Part shown: positions 40,557-42,083 of the stretch, piece by piece | Layout: every line of letters begins with the position of its first letter | Numbering within the stretch: the stretch's first letter is position 1 | Assembly: GCA_031290105.1 (NCBI GenBank) | Contig: JAITOD010000004.1 | Location: 1-42,083, forward strand | DNA: 42,083 nt | Direction: 5' to 3' | Source: Oscillospiraceae bacterium | GTDB taxonomy: Bacteria > Bacillota > Clostridia > Oscillospirales > Acutalibacteraceae | Notes under the pieces: generated by a model | Seen by the model: the letters and a program-made list of their open reading frames with translations, nothing else | Database searches by the model: none | Told to the model about the DNA's origin: nothing | Made by a program: the position numbers and the translations under genes

Positions 40557-41561
40557 ATGGCTTTGCCCGACACTGAATACGCCTATGCTGTCGCCCGCGT
40601 TCGCGCCAACGAGCATTCGCTTTTGAGCGCCGCCGAGTTGGACGCACTCATCGCCGCGCCAAGCTACGACGCCGCTGTGCAGCAGCTGCGCGGCAAGGGT
40701 TGGGCGTTGCATACAACTCCTGTCACAGCCGCGGACGACATCTTTGCTCTGTGGGAGGAGATGGACGTTGCCGTCTGGCGCTTGCTGGAGGAATCCGCGC
40801 CGGATATCAAATTGTTCTACCCGTTGATTGCGGCTAACGATTTTTTCAACCTAAAAGCCGCGCTAAAAGCCGTGTTTTCCGGGCTTGAGCCGGAAAGCTA
40901 TTGCCGTACCCCCTCAGTGACTCCGTTGGAACTGATTGCAGAGGCGGCCGCGCAAAAACGCTTTGAACTCCTGCCAACTCACCTGCGGGAAGCGGCGGAG
41001 GCTGCATATGACGCATTGGCGCGAGTGGGTTCGGGTCAGCTGGCGGAGATAATCATTGACCGCGCCGCTCTGAACAATACGCTGCAGCTTGCGCGGGAGG
41101 GGCAAATCCCGCAGCTTGTGCAGTGGGCAGAGCAGCTTGCGGCGGCGGCGAACATCAAAATCGCGCTGCGCTGCGCACAAACGGGTAAGAGTTTAGATTT
41201 TACCCTGCGTGCAATGGGGCAAGGCTCATGGCTGGATAATAAACAACTGACCGCCGCCGCACTTGAAGGCCACAAAGCGCTTGCGGATTATCTGCGCACA
41301 ACACCATGCGCAGCCGCTGCGGAGGCGCTCTCACTTGCACAAGGAAGCCGCGCTGCGCTGGAACGCTGGAGCGACAGCATTTCGCCCTTGTTGTTGGCAC
41401 AGGCGCAGAGTACGGCGTTCGGTCCCGCGCCGCTGATTGCGTATTATCTGCGTGGGCGCGCTGAGCTGAAAACTGTGCGGATTATCCTGCTGGCAAAGCG
41501 CGTTGGGGTCAGCGAGGCTGCGCTGCGGACGCGTTGTGTGCAGCGCGCGGGAGGGCAATGA
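40557..41561 (+). CDS. ntpC: V-type ATPase subunit C (d subunit, central socket)
   Basis: 334 residues. All-helical protein that seats the central stalk on the K ring. Typical features: YAYAVARVRANEHSLLSAAELD near the start, FFNLKAALKAVFSG, and the C-terminal PLIAYYLRGRAELKTVRIILLAKRVGV. GGGAGG lies at the end of ntpE; the start is 2 bp after its stop. The stop overlaps the ntpF start region. Confidence 0.94.
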   Translation: MALPDTEYAYAVARVRANEHSLLSAAELDALIAAPSYDAAVQQLRGKGWALHTTPVTAADDIFALWEEMDVAVWRLLEESAPDIKLFYPLIAANDFFNLKAALKAVFSGLEPESYCRTPSVTPLELIAEAAAQKRFELLPTHLREAAEAAYDALARVGSGQLAEIIIDRAALNNTLQLAREGQIPQLVQWAEQLAAAANIKIALRCAQTGKSLDFTLRAMGQGSWLDNKQLTAAALEGHKALADYLRTTPCAAAAEALSLAQGSRAALERWSDSISPLLLAQAQSTAFGPAPLIAYYLRGRAELKTVRIILLAKRVGVSEAALRTRCVQRAGGQ

Positions 41562-41881
41562 TGGAAAACAACTACCGCATTGCTGCGTTGGGCGGCAAAG
41601 AGAGCATCTGCGGATTTTCGTCGCTGGGCGTGGAATGCTTCCCCACGGATGACGCCGCAGAAGCGGCAAAAACGATGCATACCTTGGCGGGGAACGGCTG
41701 CGCTGTTGTTTTTTTAACGGAGTCGCTTGCCGCCGCAATGGGCACGGAGTGGGAACGATACCGTGACATGCCGCTGCCCGCCGTGATCCTCATTCCCGGG
41801 GTGAGCGGCAACACAGGCGCGGGCATGGCGGCGGTCAGCCGATCGGTGGAACAGGCGGTCGGCTCGGATATCATCAATTAA
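41561..41881 (+). CDS. ntpF: V-type ATPase subunit F (central stalk)
   Basis: 106 residues from the second ATG of ATGATG (41561), 5 bases after GGAGGG; the first ATG at 41558 is an alternative. [24 protein letters not shown] and [12 protein letters not shown] ... [16 protein letters not shown] are the Rossmann-like F subunit, which binds subunit D in the rotor. The symbol follows the eukaryote/archaeal lettering; E. hirae calls it NtpG. Overlaps ntpC by 1-4 bp. Confidence 0.92.
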   Translation: MENNYRIAALGGKESICGFSSLGVECFPTDDAAEAAKTMHTLAGNGCAVVFLTESLAAAMGTEWERYRDMPLPAVILIPGVSGNTGAGMAAVSRSVEQAVGSDIIN

Positions 41882-41892
41882 GGAGGGCACTT

Positions 41893-42083
41893 ATGAGCGG
41901 AACAATCACCAAAATTGCCGGGCCGTTGGTTGTGGCGTCGGGTATGCGTGAAGCAAATATGTTTGACGTTGTGCGGGTGAGCAATAAAGGGCTGATCGGC
42001 GAGATCATTGAGATGCGCGGCGAGAGGGCTTCCATTCAGGTTTATGAAGAAACCTCGGGGCTTGGAACGGGCGAACCCGTGGA
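41893..42083 (+). CDS. ntpA: V-type ATPase catalytic subunit A, N-terminal part, cut by window edge
   Basis: Starts at ATG 41893 after [27 protein letters not shown] followed by [22 protein letters not shown] and [13 protein letters not shown]. This is the N-terminal beta-barrel of the catalytic A subunit. Only 63 codons lie in the window; subunits B and D are expected beyond the edge. Confidence 0.95.
   Translation, partial: MSGTITKIAGPLVVASGMREANMFDVVRVSNKGLIGEIIEMRGERASIQVYEETSGLGTGEPV

Overview
The window reads as a chromosomal segment of a spore-former-related Clostridia bacterium (Firmicutes), probably an uncultured gut or rumen type with moderately high GC. Support: the rimP-nusA-rnpM(ylxR)-infB-rbfA-nrnA order, a yaaL(DUF2508)-bofA pair, a firmicute-type glnA, an archaeal/V-type ATPase operon with a Na+-type rotor subunit, an archaeal-type phosphoglycerate mutase, and many sigma-A promoters with 17-bp spacers. 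The taxonomic placement is inference; no 16S gene is present.

Layout. 1-7.2 kb (minus strand): coaC (cut by the edge), coaB, then the translation/transcription operon rimP-nusA-rnpM-infB-rbfA-nrnA read from a perfect consensus promoter at 7.15 kb. 7.4-13.75 kb (plus): a GtrA-type membrane protein, glnA, glpK and a GH31 glucosidase. 13.9-16.4 kb: rplM-rpsI and an L10-leader-controlled rplJ-rplL unit, followed by a decayed methyltransferase. 17-21.7 kb: small amphipathic peptide genes interleaved with yhbY, a zinc-ribbon/RdgB fusion, a DUF362 ferredoxin and an XRE regulator. 21.8-22.4 kb: tRNA-Arg and an antitoxin-like small RNA. 22.4-36.3 kb: housekeeping genes on both strands (obg, TPR protein, SGNH hydrolase, der, bofA, yaaL, manA, apgM, a signal-peptidase-like protein, SPFH/NfeD, murG, a SLOG protein, an RHH regulator, glyA). 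36.5-42.1 kb: a sixth small-peptide gene divergent from a V-ATPase operon (G/H-I-K-E-C-F-A, cut by the right edge).

The most unusual content is a family of six small, cysteine-free, acidic, two-helix peptides of 44-60 residues (17030, 20462, 20815, 21161 and 21448 on plus; 36530-36712 on minus). Five of the six are below the ORF-track cutoff. Each has its own strong Shine-Dalgarno and its own promoter with a TTC-N7-GAA-like box 22 bp (24 bp in the sixth) upstream of an extended -10 of the form TGTGSTATAST. Four are followed by near-identical GCAA-tetraloop terminators. The intergenic units are more conserved than the coding sequences, which points to tandem duplication with diversification of the peptide. 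I do not recognise the family; the nearest analogy is PSM-beta-like or leaderless amphipathic peptides, which is only inference.

Other notable points: short palindromic repeats that supply stop codons and, in one case, an in-frame insertion in a GH31 enzyme; a SipW-like protein lacking both catalytic residues; a transposase-like zinc ribbon fused to RdgB; and a perfect 51-bp palindrome between bofA and der.
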